Below, piece after piece: positions 7,845-16,602 of a DNA stretch of 64,000 bases (the stretch's first letter is position 1; each line of letters starts with the position of its first letter). The notes under the pieces are model-generated. The model was not told the DNA's origin and ran no database searches. It saw nothing but the letters and a program-made list of their open reading frames with translations. Source of the stretch: Sphingomonas sanguinis NBRC 13937. GTDB taxonomy: Bacteria > Pseudomonadota > Alphaproteobacteria > Sphingomonadales > Sphingomonadaceae. The position numbers and the translations under genes are program-made. The stretch spans positions 49,412 to 113,411 of the forward strand of contig NZ_BCTY01000006.1 in NCBI RefSeq assembly GCF_001591005.1. Direction: 5' to 3'.

Positions 7845-8010
7845 CGCCCCCTCCTATCGGCAAGCCCGCATGGGGGGAAGCATGACGTTTCGCATGAACA
7901 ACAGCTAACAACCGCATTCAGCATCGGAACATGGCGAATCACCCATAAGGGCTTCAACGACGACGGGAATCACCCCGCCGCCGCCGGTTTGAAGATCAAG
8001 GGAGATTGTG

Positions 8011-8406
8011 ATGTTCAAGAAGCTCTCGCTCGCTGCCGCCGCCCTTGCCGTCGGCGCCACGGCCATGGTTCCGACCGCTGCCTCGGCGCAGCGTTATTAT
8101 GACCGCTACGACCGCGCTTATGGCGATGCCTATTCGGACGGTTACAACCGTGGCCCGCGTTACGATCGCGGCTACCGGGGTGATCGCGGCTATTACGACC
8201 AGCGCGGCTACGCCTATCGCGGTCCGCAGCGCTGCAACAACGGCACGACGGGCACCATCGTCGGCGCGATCGCCGGTGGCCTGCTGGGCCGCACCATCGA
8301 CACCCGGGGCGACCGTACCCTCGGCACGATCCTGGGCGGTGGCGCCGGTGCGCTGGCCGGTAACGCGATCGAAAAGTCGAACAACCCCGGCTATTGCCGC
8401 CGCTAA
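8011..8406 (+). CDS. Exported glycine-zipper protein, paralogue 1
   Basis: 131 aa. The ATG at 8011 is chosen because AAGGGAG lies about 7 bases upstream; an adjacent GTG is less likely. A signal peptide ends near AASAQ (residues 20-26). A Tyr/Arg/Asp-rich linker (residues 27-75) is followed by a glycine-zipper hairpin (GTIVGAIAGGLLG; GTILGGGAGALAG), related to the Rick_17kDa/2TM zipper domains. One Cys precedes GTTG and another sits at the C-terminal CRR. The hairpin shares LLGRTIDTRGDRTLGT with the protein at 12036-12344. Probably envelope-associated; function unknown. Confidence 0.8.
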   Translation: MFKKLSLAAAALAVGATAMVPTAASAQRYYDRYDRAYGDAYSDGYNRGPRYDRGYRGDRGYYDQRGYAYRGPQRCNNGTTGTIVGAIAGGLLGRTIDTRGDRTLGTILGGGAGALAGNAIEKSNNPGYCRR

Positions 8407-8441
8407 CCGGATGGGGGCGTCATGCCCCCTCCCCTGACATC

Positions 8442-8475
8442 AAAGGCCCCGTCGACCCAGGTCGGCGGGGCCTTT
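8442..8475 (+). terminator. Bidirectional intrinsic terminator
   Basis: AAAGGCCCCGTCGAC pairs with GTCGGCGGGGCCTTT (one wobble) around a small loop, with T4 on the plus side and T3 on the minus side. It lies between the convergent zipper gene and the rluC-like gene and probably ends both transcripts. Confidence 0.85.
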
Positions 8476-8493
8476 TCGATAGAAAGGATTGGG

Positions 8494-9588
8494 TTACCGC
8501 GCGCCCCGGCCGCGCCGTTCGCCGCGCCGTTCCTTGCGATATTGTTTGGCGTGGGCCTTGGCGCGCTGCTTCAGGACGTCCTTGGGCGGCGGGCCGCGAT
8601 CCTCGTCCTGGGGCAGGACGTCGCCGCGAATCTCGTCGAAGCCGAGCTGGTTCATCGATTCGGCGAAGTGAGTCGGCAGTTCGGCGGTCTGGTCGATGCG
8701 GCCGCCATCGGGATGGTCCACGCGGATACGGCGCGCGTGCAGATGCATCTTGCGGCTGATCCCGCCGGTCAGGAACGCCGCCGCGCCGCCATATTTGCCA
8801 TCGCCGACGATCGGGTGGCCGATCGCCGCCATATGCACGCGCAGCTGATGGGTGCGGCCGGTAAATGGCTGCAACTCGACCCAGCAGCAGCTATTGCCCG
8901 CGCGCTCGATCACGCGGTAGCGCGAGCGTGCCGACTGGCCGTTTTCCTCGTCGACATGCATCTTTTCGCCGCCGGTGCCCGGCTGCTTGGCGATGGGCAG
9001 CTCAATCGTGCCGTCGTCGATCGAGGGCACGCCGACGACCAGCGCCCAATAGATCTTCTTGGCGGTGCGGCCGGAAAAGGCCTTGGCAAAGAACGCCGCC
9101 GCGCGCGCGTTGCGCGCGACCAGCAGCGCGCCCGACGTGTCTTTGTCCAACCGGTGGACCAGCTTGGGCCGCCCTTCCGCCTCGAACTGCAACGCGTCGA
9201 GCAGGCCGTCGACATGGGTGGTCGTCTTGGTCCCCCCCTGCGTCGCCAGGCCGGGCGGCTTGTTCAGCACCAGAGCGTCGCGGTCCTTGTGGATCACCAT
9301 CTCGCGCGCGAAAGACTCCTCATCCTCGGACAGGATGTGGCGCGGGCGCATCGTCGGCTTGCTGCTTTCGGCCAGTGCGGGCTCGGCGGGGGGCACACGC
9401 AGCACCTGGCCCGCCGCGATCCGGTCACCCGGCGTCGCGCGCAGGCCATCGACGCGCAGCTGGCCGGTACGCGCCCATTTGGCGACCGTGGTGAAGCTGG
9501 TGTCGGGCATATGCCGCTTGAACCAGCGGTCCAGCCGGATGCCGTCATCGTCATAGCCGACCGTGAATTGGCGGACAGAGTCCGTCAT
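8494..9588 (-). CDS. RluC/RluD-type 23S rRNA pseudouridine synthase
   Basis: 364 aa. An N-terminal S4-like RNA-binding segment (residues 15-65) precedes the catalytic domain with HRLDKDTSG at 145-153 (catalytic Asp148), QPFTGRTHQLRVHM and HPIVGDGKYG. The protein isomerises uridines in 23S rRNA; the RluC rather than RluD assignment is by general similarity only. The basic tail (QYRKERRGERRGRGAR) probably adds RNA affinity. The start ATG at 9588 overlaps the crcB stop, so crcB and this gene form a coupled pair. Much longer upstream reading in this frame lies within crcB and is rejected. Confidence 0.9.
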   Translation of the reverse strand: MTDSVRQFTVGYDDDGIRLDRWFKRHMPDTSFTTVAKWARTGQLRVDGLRATPGDRIAAGQVLRVPPAEPALAESSKPTMRPRHILSEDEESFAREMVIHKDRDALVLNKPPGLATQGGTKTTTHVDGLLDALQFEAEGRPKLVHRLDKDTSGALLVARNARAAAFFAKAFSGRTAKKIYWALVVGVPSIDDGTIELPIAKQPGTGGEKMHVDEENGQSARSRYRVIERAGNSCCWVELQPFTGRTHQLRVHMAAIGHPIVGDGKYGGAAAFLTGGISRKMHLHARRIRVDHPDGGRIDQTAELPTHFAESMNQLGFDEIRGDVLPQDEDRGPPPKDVLKQRAKAHAKQYRKERRGERRGRGAR

Positions 9589-9959
9589 GCAAACATCCTT
9601 GTAATCGAAAGTCCGGCCCACAACGCGGCCAGCGAACCCAGCAACGACAAGGCGATATAACCGAGCGCGACCGTCATCTGGCCGCGTTCGATCAACGTGA
9701 TGGTATCGAGCGAGAAGGAGGAGAAGGTGGTAAAGCCCCCCAATATCCCGACGCCGATGAACATGCGCCACCCCTCGGACCCGCCATGGCGCGCGAGCAC
9801 TCCCGCCAGCACACCCATCAGCAGGCCGCCCACCCAGTTGACGGTCAGCGTGCCATAGGGAAAGTCGGGTCCGAACGTCTGGAGCATGAACCGCCCGGTC
9901 AGATGCCTGGCCCCCGAGCCCAGCGCGCCGCCCAGCATCACGAGTAGAAGCGGTGACAT
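9585..9959 (-). CDS. crcB: Fluoride ion channel CrcB/Fluc
   Basis: 124 aa with four membrane helices, the normal size of a Fluc subunit, which works as an antiparallel dimer exporting fluoride. The diagnostic GTLTVNWVGG (residues 37-45) and GGFTTFSSFS (74-83, phenylalanine-box and polar track) are intact. The start at 9959 is set by the conserved N-terminus MSPLLLVMLGG and an upstream AAGGGCGGCAG site. Its stop overlaps the pseudouridine synthase start. I searched the leader for a fluoride riboswitch consensus and do not see one. Confidence 0.93.
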   Translation of the reverse strand: MSPLLLVMLGGALGSGARHLTGRFMLQTFGPDFPYGTLTVNWVGGLLMGVLAGVLARHGGSEGWRMFIGVGILGGFTTFSSFSLDTITLIERGQMTVALGYIALSLLGSLAALWAGLSITRMFA

Positions 9960-10018
9960 AATTCTGCCGCCCTTAGCGCAACGCCGCGTTTCACGCAAAG
10001 GACAAGCGAACGTCCGAT

Positions 10019-10107
10019 CCTCCCCGGTACGGGAGTGGGACCAGTCGCAGGCTGGTGGAGGGGGCATGCCGCTGAGGACGTCTTATGAGGAAGCCCCCTC
10101 GGTCAGA
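10019..10107. repeat. Family B repeat, degraded copy
   Basis: CCTCCCCGGTACGGGAG, an internal CCAGTCGCAGGCTGG palindrome, and a GGAAGCCCCCTC segment like that following the copies at 54075 and 63902. The right-hand hairpin is missing. It lies in the 172-nt gap between crcB and the lipoprotein gene. Confidence 0.5.
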
Positions 10108-10131
10108 CGCCCCCGTATCGGGCAGGACTTT

Positions 10132-10863
10132 CTACCCGCCCTTCACCACCAGATCGATATCGGTGCCGCCATCGCGCGGGGTGGCATAGACCATGTACGC
10201 CGCCCCGCCCCGCGTGCCACCCAGCACATGCTGGCCGCCGTCCATCTTGTGCTCGGCAGTATACCCCGCTCCGCTGGCGCGGGTGTAATAATAGTCGATG
10301 ACCTTGGCAGGCGGCGCGGCGGTGCGCAGCGACACGATGCGAAAGGCGCAGGCGTTGGCGTCGTTGCCCGCCGCCTCCGCGACCTGCGCGCCCGGATAGG
10401 GGGCGAAGGCACCCGGCAGCCGCTGCGCCCAGCCCGCCGAGTAACGCAGGCCGGACAGGCAGGCAGCGTTCGCAGCCTGCTGGCCCGCCTTGGCCGCCAG
10501 GGTAAACGCCCCTGCCGAGGCACGGCATTCGGGGCAATCGCGCGATGCGGCGGGCGCGGCCTTCAGTGTGCGCGGATCGACCGGGTCGGCGGGCAAGGGC
10601 ATGGACGGCACCTTGTCGCTGGCGGGCCGGTTGGGCGGACGCACGGCATTGGCGTTGGAGGTCTGGGTCAGACCGGGATCAACCATGATCTGACCGGCCA
10701 GCGCCTCGCGCAATTGCGGGTCGCGGGCAGGGCTGCCGTCGTTCATCGCGGCGAGTTCCTTGTCGAGCGCATTGAGCTGCGCATCGTCGTCCGACTTGCC
10801 CCCGCACGCGGCAAGTAACAGGCATCCCAGCGGAATCAGCAGCGGTCGCATCTTGGCCATCAT
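10132..10863 (-). CDS. Putative lipoprotein of unknown function
   Basis: 243 aa with a signal peptide and a clear lipobox (LLAAC, Cys20), so likely anchored to a membrane and facing the periplasm. A charged, probably disordered linker (residues 22-110) leads to a small domain with a CPEC motif and further cysteines (AACLSGL, NACAF), which may form disulfides. The C-terminal strands (HVLGGTRGGAAYMVYATPRDGGTDIDLVVKGG) look like a compact beta-sheet. No recognised family. Upstream AAGG supports the ATG at 10863. Confidence 0.75.
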   Translation of the reverse strand: MMAKMRPLLIPLGCLLLAACGGKSDDDAQLNALDKELAAMNDGSPARDPQLREALAGQIMVDPGLTQTSNANAVRPPNRPASDKVPSMPLPADPVDPRTLKAAPAASRDCPECRASAGAFTLAAKAGQQAANAACLSGLRYSAGWAQRLPGAFAPYPGAQVAEAAGNDANACAFRIVSLRTAAPPAKVIDYYYTRASGAGYTAEHKMDGGQHVLGGTRGGAAYMVYATPRDGGTDIDLVVKGG

Positions 10864-11004
10864 GACCGTGCCTTAGCATGAGGATACGGTCCGTTCCTTA
10901 ACGACCGGCTCCGAAGGTGCAGCTGTTCGTCCCAGCACGGGATGACACGCCAAGGCACCGCGCGGTTCTTGCAGTCCGGCATGACGGTCGCCATCTTTCG
11001 GGTC

Positions 11005-11226
11005 ATGCTGAACCTGTTTTCCATCCTCATCGGCCTGGTCGCCCTCGTGCTGGGGATCGTGCCGTTCCTGCCCTTCTTTGCCTGGGGCTATTGGTTCGTC
11101 ATTCCCATCGCGATCATCGGCGCGGCGGTCGGCGCGCTGTCGTCGCGCGACACGGGGCGCAATCTGAACCTGATCCTCATCCTGATCTTCGGCCTTCGCC
11201 TGATGCTGGGCGGCGGGTTCATCTAA
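11005..11226 (+). CDS. Small membrane protein, three hydrophobic segments
   Basis: 73 aa from ATG 11005, which gives the usual short N-terminus (MLNLFSILIG) before the first helix; in-frame ATGs at 10981 and 10942 would add 8 or 21 residues and have no better ribosome site. The segments LFSILIGLVALVLGIVPFL, YWFVIPIAIIGAAVGAL and LNLILILIFGLRLML should cross the membrane, with SSRDTGRN between the last two. It resembles small sphingomonad membrane proteins of no assigned role. A bidirectional terminator follows. Confidence 0.7.
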   Translation: MLNLFSILIGLVALVLGIVPFLPFFAWGYWFVIPIAIIGAAVGALSSRDTGRNLNLILILIFGLRLMLGGGFI

Positions 11227-11232
11227 CAGCAA

Positions 11233-11268
11233 ACGGCCCGGCGGGTTTCCCCACCGGGCCGTGCTTTT
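11233..11268 (+). terminator. Bidirectional terminator between convergent genes
   Basis: ACGGCCCGG and CCGGGCCGT form the lower stem with GGG/CCC above a C-A mismatch, followed by GCTTTT on the plus strand and TTT on the minus strand. It lies between the 73-aa membrane protein gene and the convergent glycine-zipper gene. Confidence 0.8.
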
Positions 11269-11283
11269 GGTCGCCAAGGCGAC

Positions 11284-11847
11284 TTAGCGGCAGCGGACCT
11301 GCCCGCGGTCGATCTGCTGGCCCAGCAGCGCGCCGCCGCCCGCACCGATCACGGTGCCCAGCAGGCGCGACCCGCCGCCCGCGATCACATTGCCCAGCGC
11401 ACCGCCCGCCAGACCGCCGATCACCAGACCGGTCGTGCCGTCATTGCGACGGCAGTAGTAGCGGCCATTCATTCCCCGATAGATGCGGTCGTTCCGGCCC
11501 AGCGCACGCGGCTGATAATAGCGGCCATCACGATAATAACGCTCGGGATAATAGCCGCGCTGGCCCGGCTCGAACCGGTTATAGTCATAATTGCGCCAGC
11601 GGACATTCCGCATTTCCTTGCGATAATCCTTGCGCGCATCGCGGATGTCTTCGCGATATTCCCGCCGGGCCTCGCGGATGTCGCGGCGCGAATCGGCGTT
11701 ACGGACATCGCGATTATAATCGCGGCGGGCGTCGCGAACCTCTTCGCGATATTCCTGGCGCGCTTCCCATCCATTGCGCTGCGCCTCGGCAGGAATGGCC
11801 GTAAAGGCAGTGGCGGCGATCGTCGCCGACAACAGAGCGATACGCAT
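11284..11847 (-). CDS. Exported glycine-zipper protein, paralogue 2, with Arg/Asp/Tyr repeat region
   Basis: 187 aa. The ATG at 11847 follows a CGGGAG site and starts a signal peptide cleaved near PAEAQ. Residues 25-85 are a heptad-like run of REEVRDARRDY, REDIRDARKDY and similar blocks, highly charged and probably helical. The C-terminal part is a glycine zipper (LVIGGLAGGALG; LLGTVIGAGGGALLG). As in the two related proteins there is one Cys before GTTG and one in the terminal CR. RcnB-like regions of other bacteria look similar in composition, but I do not see that motif. Function unknown. Confidence 0.8.
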   Translation of the reverse strand: MRIALLSATIAATAFTAIPAEAQRNGWEARQEYREEVRDARRDYNRDVRNADSRRDIREARREYREDIRDARKDYRKEMRNVRWRNYDYNRFEPGQRGYYPERYYRDGRYYQPRALGRNDRIYRGMNGRYYCRRNDGTTGLVIGGLAGGALGNVIAGGGSRLLGTVIGAGGGALLGQQIDRGQVRCR

Positions 11848-11980
11848 AACTGAACTCCCGTTGAAGATGGAGAACAGAACCCGCGCCATTCCGCAATGTT
11901 GCGTGAACGGGAAACTACGTCCTGTTCACCGGCAATACAGGGACATCTGTTCTGTTACCCTCAACAGATCATGAAACGAG

Positions 11981-12007
11981 AAAGGGCGCCACCCGAAGGT
12001 GACGCCC
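11981..12007 (-). terminator. Terminator after glycine-zipper paralogue 3
   Basis: On the minus strand GGGCGTCACC pairs with GGTGGCGCCC (one mismatch) around a TTCG tetraloop and is followed by TTTCT. Confidence 0.75.
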
Positions 12008-12035
12008 CTGTGCTTCCCGAACGGGAACAGCTTTC

Positions 12036-12344
12036 TTAGCGGCAGCGACGATTGCTGGTGCCGCGTTCGATCTCGCGACCGGCCAGTGCGCCGACGGCGG
12101 CACCGCCCAGCGTGCCCAGCGTGCGGTCGCCGCGCGTATCGATCGTGCGACCCAGCAGTGCGCCCGCAACACCGCCGACCACCAGGCCGGTGGTGCCGTC
12201 TGGCTTGCGGCAGCGAACGCGGCCGCGATCGTCACGCCACTCGCGATACTTATAGCGACGCTGCGCATCGGCGGCGGTGGCCGGGAGGACGAGCGAAGGG
12301 ACGACCATGGCGGTGCAGCCCAGGGCAAGCATCAATTTCCGCAT
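12036..12344 (-). CDS. Exported glycine-zipper protein, paralogue 3
   Basis: 102 aa. The ATG at 12344 has an AAGGAAG site upstream; a longer in-frame extension lacks support. A signal peptide ends near ADAQ, followed by a short basic segment and a zipper (GLVVGGVAGALLG; LGGAAVGALAG). It shares LLGRTIDTRGDRTLGT with the protein at 8011-8406. Cys residues lie before GTTG (RCRKPDGTTG) and at the terminal CR, the same places as in the paralogues. Probably an envelope protein; function unknown. Confidence 0.8.
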   Translation of the reverse strand: MRKLMLALGCTAMVVPSLVLPATAADAQRRYKYREWRDDRGRVRCRKPDGTTGLVVGGVAGALLGRTIDTRGDRTLGTLGGAAVGALAGREIERGTSNRRCR

Positions 12345-12481
12345 GACAAACTTCCTTTTCGATGTGTTCTGACGCCGTAACGTTCCAATTCTACTGTCCG
12401 TTGCATGAACGTGAGATAACGTCGCGTTCATATCGCCGACGCCCTTTCCGGAGGAGGAAAGCCCCTCTAGGGTCGCCCGTG

Positions 12482-13123
12482 ATGCTGCCCCAACCGACCG
12501 CCATGCTGCCCGCCGTGATGCCCTGGCTCGACCTGGCGGGGCTGGCCGTCTTCGCCGTATCCGGCGCGCTGGCGGCGGCCAAGCATCGCCAGACGATCGT
12601 GACGCTGGTCTTCTTCGCACTCATCACCGGTGTCGGCGGTGGCACGCTGCGCGACCTGCTGATCGATGCGCCGGTCTTCTGGGTGCATGACGCGCGGGTG
12701 CCGCTCGTCTGCCTGATTGTGGCGGTCGCGGTCTGGGCGACGCCGGAGCGCTGGTGGCGGGGCAGCGCGCTCGACTGGTTCGATGCGGTGGGGTTGGCGG
12801 CCTACGCGGTCTATGGAGCGGCGAAGGCGAGCGGCTATGGCATCCCGCCTATTCCGGCGGCGATGCTGGGCGTGGTCTCGGCCTGTGTCGGAGGCATCAT
12901 TCGCGACGTGATCGCGGGCGAACCGTCGATCCTGATGCGTCCCGAGCTATATGTCACCGCCGCCGCGCTCGCCTCGACCAGCTATGTGGTGCTGATGCAA
13001 CTGGGCGTCCCGGGCGCGGGGCCGATCGCGGCGCTGGCGGGCTTCCTGCTGCGCGGGGCGGCGATCCATTACCGGATCGCCCTGCCCGCCTATCCGGCCA
13101 AGGGGTGGGAAGATCGGGGGTAA
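12482..13123 (+). CDS. TRIC/UPF0126 family cation channel-like membrane protein
   Basis: 213 aa with about seven hydrophobic helices in two related halves. Each half carries the family glycine motif: GVGGGTLRDLLIDAPVFWV and ACVGGIIRDVIAGEPSIL, which kink the pore helices in prokaryotic TRIC channels. Family members conduct monovalent cations as trimers; the physiological role in bacteria is not established. The ATG at 12482 is preferred, with GGAGGAGG some 22 bases upstream; ATG 12506 is possible. Convergent with fumC, with only 10 bases between stops. Confidence 0.87.
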   Translation: MLPQPTAMLPAVMPWLDLAGLAVFAVSGALAAAKHRQTIVTLVFFALITGVGGGTLRDLLIDAPVFWVHDARVPLVCLIVAVAVWATPERWWRGSALDWFDAVGLAAYAVYGAAKASGYGIPPIPAAMLGVVSACVGGIIRDVIAGEPSILMRPELYVTAAALASTSYVVLMQLGVPGAGPIAALAGFLLRGAAIHYRIALPAYPAKGWEDRG

Positions 13124-13133
13124 GACCCGACCC

Positions 13134-14525
13134 TCACCGCCCCAGCATCAAATCCGGCCGCACCACCCGGTCGAAAGTCGCCTCATCGACCAGCCCGAGC
13201 TCCAGCCCGGCCTCCTTCAACGTCTGCCCCTTCTGGTGCGCGTGCTTGGCGATCTTCGCGGCATTATCATAGCCGATCTCGGGCGCCAGCGCGGTCACCA
13301 GCATCAGCGAGCGGTCGAGTAACTCGCTGATCCGGTCGCGATTGACCGTCATCCCCTCGACCGTGCGTGTCGCAAAGCTCTCCATGCCGACCGCCAGCAG
13401 ATGGATCGAGCGCAGCACATTCGCCCCGATCAGCGGCTTGAAGACATTGAGTTCCAGATGCCCCTGCAAGCCGCCGACCGTGACGGCGGCATTGTTGCCG
13501 ATGACCTGCGCCGCGACCATGGTCAGCATCTCGCACTGGGTCGGATTGACCTTGCCGGGCATGATCGAGCTGCCCGGTTCATTGGCGGGCAGCTCCAGCT
13601 CGCCCAGGCCCGAGCGCGGGCCGGAGCCCAGCAGGCGGATATCGTTGGCGATCTTGGTCAGCGCCACCGCCAAGACGTTCAAAGTGCCGTGTAGGTCGAC
13701 CAGCCCGTCATTGCTGGCCAGCGCCTCGAACTTGTTGGGCGCGCTCACGAAGTCGAGGCCGGTCGCCTCGGCAATCTCCGCCGCGATCGCCTCGGCAAAG
13801 CCGTGGGGGGCGTTCAGCCCGGTGCCGACCGCCGTCCCGCCTTGCGCCAGCGGCAGGATATTGCGGTGGAGCGTCCCCTCGATCCGGTCGCGGGCATTCG
13901 CCAATTGCTGCACATAACCGGAAAATTCCTGGCCCAGGGTCAGCGGCGTCGCGTCCTGCAAATGGGTACGGCCGATCTTGACGATCGAATCCCATTCCTT
14001 CGCCTTGGCGTCCAGCGCCGCGTGCAGCCGGTCGAGCGCGGGGAAGAGCTGCTTCGTCACCGCCGACGCGGCGGCGACATGCAGCGCGGTCGGGAAGGTG
14101 TCATTGGACGACTGGCCGCGATTCACATCGTCATTGGGATGGACCGGCGACTTGCCGCCGCGCGTGCCGGTCAGCATCTCATTGGCGCGGCCCGCGATCA
14201 CCTCATTGGCGTTCATGTTGGACTGGGTGCCGGAGCCGGTCTGCCAGATGACCAGCGGGAACTGGTCGTCATGCCGGCCGTCGATCACCTCCTGCGCCGC
14301 CGCCTCGATGGCATCGGCTTTCTCGGCGGCGAGGCCATGGCCCCGGTTGATTCGCGCGGCGGCCTTTTTGACGATGGCCAGCGCGTGCACGATGCCCACC
14401 GGCATCCGCTCGCGTTCGCCGAAGGGGAAGTTTTCGAGGCTGCGCTCGGTCTGCGCGCCCCAATAGGCGTCTGCGGGGACTTCGATCGGGCCGATCGAGT
14501 CGGTTTCGGTGCGGGTCTGGGTCAT
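13134..14525 (-). CDS. fumC: Fumarate hydratase, class II
   Basis: Iron-independent TCA-cycle enzyme hydrating fumarate to L-malate. The 463-aa protein has the class II signature [11 protein letters not shown] with the catalytic-loop Ser, the [14 protein letters not shown] substrate-binding segment, [14 protein letters not shown] and [15 protein letters not shown]. Length is typical of the homotetrameric enzyme. The N-terminus [17 protein letters not shown] also matches the family. It stands alone, convergent with the TRIC-like gene and separated from sspB by a repeat-bearing gap. Confidence 0.97.
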   Translation of the reverse strand: MTQTRTETDSIGPIEVPADAYWGAQTERSLENFPFGERERMPVGIVHALAIVKKAAARINRGHGLAAEKADAIEAAAQEVIDGRHDDQFPLVIWQTGSGTQSNMNANEVIAGRANEMLTGTRGGKSPVHPNDDVNRGQSSNDTFPTALHVAAASAVTKQLFPALDRLHAALDAKAKEWDSIVKIGRTHLQDATPLTLGQEFSGYVQQLANARDRIEGTLHRNILPLAQGGTAVGTGLNAPHGFAEAIAAEIAEATGLDFVSAPNKFEALASNDGLVDLHGTLNVLAVALTKIANDIRLLGSGPRSGLGELELPANEPGSSIMPGKVNPTQCEMLTMVAAQVIGNNAAVTVGGLQGHLELNVFKPLIGANVLRSIHLLAVGMESFATRTVEGMTVNRDRISELLDRSLMLVTALAPEIGYDNAAKIAKHAHQKGQTLKEAGLELGLVDEATFDRVVRPDLMLGR

Positions 14526-14854
14526 GACGGAGGCGACTCACCGGATGGGGATTGGGTTCCCGGTGAATGTAGAAGGGCGAGCCCGACCCTCAAGCCCCAC
14601 CCCGGCGGAAGCCGGGGTCCAGTTACGGCGCACTCTCGATAGAGTTTGGCACTCGCCTCCCTCGCAACCGCGTGGCGCGCCTTATACTTTGTGGAGCCTG
14701 GGCCCCGGCCTTCGCCGGGGAACAAGGAAGATTTGATTCGCGCGGAGGCGCGGAGAACGCGGAGGGGTTTGGCGTTTGGCCACCGCATCCTGCCTCACCA
14801 AGATGGTGGAGCAGGCCTGCCTATATCAGCGGGCGGGCCGCGTCCTCCGCAGCC
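14526..14854. other. 329-nt intergenic region with a family C repeat
   Basis: Gene-free stretch between fumC (start side) and sspB (stop side). It holds the family C repeat at 14599-14723, then short GC-rich sequence with no coding potential. A fumC promoter should lie here, but I cannot point to convincing boxes. Confidence 0.6.
14599..14723. repeat. Family C inverted-repeat element, copy 1
   Basis: The left hairpin CCCCGGC/GCCGGGG (loop GGAA) and the right hairpin CCCCGGC/GCCGGGG (loop CTTC) are mutually inverted and flank about 80 nt that includes CTCTCGATAG. The right 26 nt (14698-14723) is the exact reverse complement of the left end of the copy at 32822-32937. Confidence 0.75.
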
Positions 14855-15340
14855 TTACTTCTTGCGCTTGAAATCCACCGCGACGACGTTGCTGCCGTCC
14901 TCGACCGGCTTGGCGACCGGCTCGTCATTCTCGGCCGAGCCATGCGGATCGGGATCGCTCTGGGGATCGTCGGCGACATGGAAGCCCAGCTCGAACTGAA
15001 CCTCGGGGTCCTGGAAGCGGGTGATCGCCGAATAGGGAATCACCAGCTTCGACGGCACCTGGTTGAAGCTGAGGCCGACCGAGAAGCGATTCTCGTCCAC
15101 CGTCAGGTCCCAGAAGCGATTCTGCAGGACGATCGTCATCTCGTCCGGGAATCGCTCGACCAGCCGCTGCGGGATGTCGACACCCGGCGCCTGCGTCTTG
15201 AAGGTGATATAGAAATGGTGCGTGCCGGGCAGGTGCCCCGTCTCCGCCACCGGGCCGAGCACACGCCCCACCACGGCGCGCAGGGCCTCCTGCACGATGT
15301 CGTCATAGGGGATGAGGCTGTCGGGCAATCCTTCGGTCAT
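14855..15340 (-). CDS. sspB: SspB, ClpXP adaptor (alphaproteobacterial type)
   Basis: 161 aa. SspB tethers ssrA-tagged substrates to ClpX. The N-terminal domain (residues 1-115) contains the conserved LIPYDDIVQEALR, HFYITFKT, IPQRLVERFPDEMTIVLQ and WDLTVDENRFSVGLSFNQVPSKLVIPY segments. An acidic flexible linker ends in VVAVDFKRKK, the ClpX-docking tail known as the XB motif. The start at ATG 15340 is supported by MTEGLPDSLIPYDD. It is divergent from hisB. Its partner clpA-type unfoldase in this window is separate. Confidence 0.92.
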   Translation of the reverse strand: MTEGLPDSLIPYDDIVQEALRAVVGRVLGPVAETGHLPGTHHFYITFKTQAPGVDIPQRLVERFPDEMTIVLQNRFWDLTVDENRFSVGLSFNQVPSKLVIPYSAITRFQDPEVQFELGFHVADDPQSDPDPHGSAENDEPVAKPVEDGSNVVAVDFKRKK

Positions 15341-15412
15341 GGCCCATGGACTAGCGGCCTTTGATCGCGGGTCAAGATTGCATGGGACGGATAGGTGTTT
15401 AAGGGAGGGGCC

Positions 15413-16000
15413 ATGCGCACCGCCACCGTCCACCGCGCCACCGCGGAAACCGTCATCGACGTCACCGTCAATCTCGACGGCACCGGCGTCTATCAGAACG
15501 CCACCGGCATCGGGTTTCTCGACCATATGCTCGACCAGCTGTCGCGGCATTCGCTGATCGACCTGTCGGTCAGGGTTCAGGGCGACCTGCATATCGACGG
15601 GCATCACACCACCGAGGACAGCGCGCTGGCGATCGGACAGGCCTTTGCCAAGGCGCTGGGCGACAAGCGTGGAATCACCCGCTACGGCGAGGCGCTGTCG
15701 CCGATGGACGAGGTGCTGACCCGCACCGCGCTCGACATTTCGGGGCGGCCCTGGCTGGTGTGGAAGGTGCCGTTCACCAATCCGATGCTGGGCACGCTCC
15801 AGACCGAGATGATCGAGCATTGGTTCCACAGTTTCGCGCAGGAGGCGGGCATCACGCTCCATGTCGAGTTGCTGCACGGCCACAACAACCATCACATCGC
15901 CGAGAGCATCTTCAAGGGCCTCGCCCGTGCCCTGCGCATGGCGGTCGAGATCGACCCGCGCAAGGCCGACGCCATCCCCTCGACCAAGGGCATGCTGTGA
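15413..16000 (+). CDS. hisB: Imidazoleglycerol-phosphate dehydratase
   Basis: Sixth step of histidine synthesis: imidazoleglycerol phosphate to imidazoleacetol phosphate. The 195-aa monofunctional protein has the two metal-binding His clusters, [16 protein letters not shown] and [15 protein letters not shown], and FLDHMLDQ near the N-terminus. AAGGGAGGGG precedes the ATG at 15413, which I prefer over a GTG 18 bases upstream. There is no N-terminal phosphatase domain, so histidinol phosphatase must be elsewhere. The stop overlaps the GTG of hisH; first gene of the his run. Confidence 0.97.
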   Translation: MRTATVHRATAETVIDVTVNLDGTGVYQNATGIGFLDHMLDQLSRHSLIDLSVRVQGDLHIDGHHTTEDSALAIGQAFAKALGDKRGITRYGEALSPMDEVLTRTALDISGRPWLVWKVPFTNPMLGTLQTEMIEHWFHSFAQEAGITLHVELLHGHNNHHIAESIFKGLARALRMAVEIDPRKADAIPSTKGML

Positions 16001-16602
16001 CGCTGGCGCTGATCGACATCGAATCGGGCAATCTCCATTCGGTCGACAATGCCCTGCGCGCGGCGGGGGCGAGCGATGTCGTCATCACCGCCGACCCGGA
16101 TGTGATCGCCAAGGCCGACCGGATCGTGCTGCCGGGCGTCGGCGCGTTCGGGGCCTGCGCGGCGAATTTGCGCGCGGTCGACGGACTGGAGGAGGCGTTG
16201 CGCGACGCCGCCCTCACCCGCGCGCAGCCGTTCCTGGGCATTTGCGTCGGTATGCAGTTGCTCGCTGACGCCAGCGACGAGATGGGCGAGCATCGGGGCC
16301 TGGGCTGGATTCCCGGCCGCGTGACGCGCCTCATGCCCTCCGATCCGGCGGCGAAGGTCCCGCATATGGGCTGGAACGATGTCCGCCCGACCCGCGAGCA
16401 TCCGCTGATCGTGCCGGGCGAGGCCTATTTCCTCCACAGCTATGCCTTTACCGGCGAGCATGTGCTGGCGACGACCGACCATGCAGGCCCCGTCACCGCC
16501 GCGATCGGCCGCGACACGGTGGTCGGCGCGCAATTCCATCCCGAGAAGAGCCAGCGTTATGGCCTCTCCTTCCTCACCCGTTTCCTGGAGTGGCATCCGT
16601 GA
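15997..16602 (+). CDS. hisH: Imidazole glycerol phosphate synthase, glutaminase subunit
   Basis: Class I glutamine amidotransferase that feeds ammonia to HisF. The 201-aa protein has the nucleophile in GICVGMQLL (Cys83) and the rest of the triad in QFHPEKS (His181, Glu183). The glycine-rich LPGVGAFG oxyanion segment is intact. The start is GTG 15997 inside the hisB stop (GTGA), and the end overlaps the hisA start, so translation is coupled. The HisF partner is encoded two genes downstream. Confidence 0.96.
   Translation: MTLALIDIESGNLHSVDNALRAAGASDVVITADPDVIAKADRIVLPGVGAFGACAANLRAVDGLEEALRDAALTRAQPFLGICVGMQLLADASDEMGEHRGLGWIPGRVTRLMPSDPAAKVPHMGWNDVRPTREHPLIVPGEAYFLHSYAFTGEHVLATTDHAGPVTAAIGRDTVVGAQFHPEKSQRYGLSFLTRFLEWHP

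Noticed and set aside
8422..9660. A 412-aa open frame on the plus strand
   Set aside because: It is antisense to the RluC-type gene, whose motifs are clear; high GC keeps the opposite frame open.
9960..10131. Fluoride riboswitch upstream of crcB
   Set aside because: No match to the conserved core of the crcB motif; the leader holds only a degraded repeat.
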